Shown: positions 5,330 through 5,937 of the stretch, piece by piece
Layout of the letters: each line of letters opens with the position of its first letter
Position numbering within the stretch: the stretch's first letter is position 1
Source of the DNA: Armatimonadota bacterium
Lineage (GTDB): Bacteria > Armatimonadota > Fimbriimonadia > Fimbriimonadales > Fimbriimonadaceae
Direction: 5' to 3'
Assembly (NCBI GenBank): GCA_023423495.1
Contig: JAFAFM010000315.1
Span: 1 to 5,937 of the forward strand
Length of the DNA: 5,937 nt
The notes under the pieces: model-generated
Seen by the model: only the letters and a program-made list of their open reading frames with translations
Told to the model about the DNA's origin: nothing
The model's database searches: none
Made by a program: the position numbers and the translations under genes

Positions 5330-5937
5330 ATGGCGAACGAAGGGATTGAGGCAAGAGAGCGAGCGTTGCAAGTTGCTCTGGGCCAAGTGGAAAAGGCATT
5401 TGGCAAGGGCGCGATTATGCGCATGGGCGATGGCAACCGAGAATCCATCGAAGCCATTTCCACCGGATCCCTCAGCCTGGACACAGCATTAGGGATTGGC
5501 GGCATTCCCCGCGGACGAATTATCGAGATTTACGGCCCGGAATCGGGCGGTAAGACGACTTTGGCCCTTCACTGCGTTGCCGAATGTCAAAAAGCCGGCG
5601 GCCTCGCGCTGTACATCGACGCGGAACACGCCATGGATACGGACTACGCTCGTGTGCTCGGTGTGGATGTAGACAAGCTTTATATTTCCCAGCCGAACAA
5701 CGGTGAAGAAGCGCTTGAGATCGCGGATGCGATCATTCGATCTGGCGCGGTCGACCTGGTCGTTATCGACTCCGTCGCGGCGCTCGTTCCGAAAGCAGAA
5801 ATCGAGGGAGAGATGGGCGACTCTTTCGTCGGCCTTCAAGCCCGCATGATGAGCCAAGCGCTCCGTAAGCTTGGCGGTTCGCTGAATAAGTCAAAGACGG
5901 CCGCCATCTTCATCAACCAGCTTCGCGAGAAGATCGG
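5330..5937 (+). CDS. recA: RecA recombinase, N-terminal part (3' truncated by window edge)
   Basis: RecA forms ATP-dependent filaments on single-stranded DNA, carries out strand exchange, and in most bacteria triggers LexA self-cleavage. The first 202 full codons are present, running to INQLREKIG just before the expected VMFG. Visible motifs are the N-terminal helix [15 protein letters not shown], Walker [10 protein letters not shown] (residues 69-77, Lys75), catalytic Glu99 in DAEHA, the adenine-stacking Tyr106, Walker B VVID (144-147), loop L1 around [12 protein letters not shown] and Gln197 in FINQ. GGK instead of the SGK of E. coli is also found in Deinococcus RecA. Start choice: from 5330 the ALGQ motif falls at residue 16, against 15 in E. 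coli RecA. The in-frame ATG at 5291 would add 13 residues ([13 protein letters not shown]). Neither start has a strong ribosome binding site. No intein or frameshift is seen. Confidence 0.97.
   Translation, partial: MANEGIEARERALQVALGQVEKAFGKGAIMRMGDGNRESIEAISTGSLSLDTALGIGGIPRGRIIEIYGPESGGKTTLALHCVAECQKAGGLALYIDAEHAMDTDYARVLGVDVDKLYISQPNNGEEALEIADAIIRSGAVDLVVIDSVAALVPKAEIEGEMGDSFVGLQARMMSQALRKLGGSLNKSKTAAIFINQLREKI

Noticed and set aside
1..5937. CRISPR array, insertion sequence, tRNA, toxin-antitoxin or phage-defence genes
   Set aside because: No regular spaced repeats, transposase motifs, tRNA-like cloverleaf or small paired genes were seen on either strand.

Overview
The window is bacterial, moderately GC-rich chromosomal DNA. 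It holds five protein genes and has no sign of mobile elements, CRISPR arrays, rRNA or tRNA. The exported Gly/Pro/Gln-rich protein with LTxxQ-type helices and the RecA with a GPESGGKTT Walker A loop suggest a deeply branching phylum. Armatimonadota (Fimbriimonas-like) is my best guess and a planctomycete-like lineage the alternative. This assignment is an inference from sequence style, not a search result.

Layout, left to right. Positions 2-628 (+) are the 3' end of a sensor histidine kinase, entering just after its phospho-acceptor histidine. A 78-base AT-rich spacer follows, then 707-1663 (+), an exported glycine-rich protein built from two Spy/LTxxQ-like helical modules. A strong symmetric terminator at 1673-1707 separates it from the convergent gene 1716-4061 (-), a secreted S9 prolyl-oligopeptidase-family serine peptidase with an intact catalytic triad. 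A 100-base divergent intergenic region with two short palindromes leads to 4162-5196 (+), a lipoprotein of a conserved family of unknown function. Positions 5197-5329 hold inverted and direct repeats, and recA runs from 5330 off the right edge.

Four of the five products act at or beyond the cytoplasmic membrane: the kinase, the Spy-like protein, the exported peptidase and the lipoprotein. A sensor kinase followed directly by a Spy/CpxP-like exported protein recalls the CpxRA-cpxP envelope-stress arrangement, but any regulatory link here is inferred. The peptidase probably degrades peptides outside the cytoplasm. RecA looks functionally unrelated and simply adjacent.

I found no clearly new multi-gene system. 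The points most worth a second look are the bulged inverted repeat just upstream of recA (5250-5280), the paired 3-base-spaced palindromes at 4072-4086 and 4126-4138, the two-module Spy-like protein split by a large Gly-rich insertion, and the unassigned lipoprotein family.
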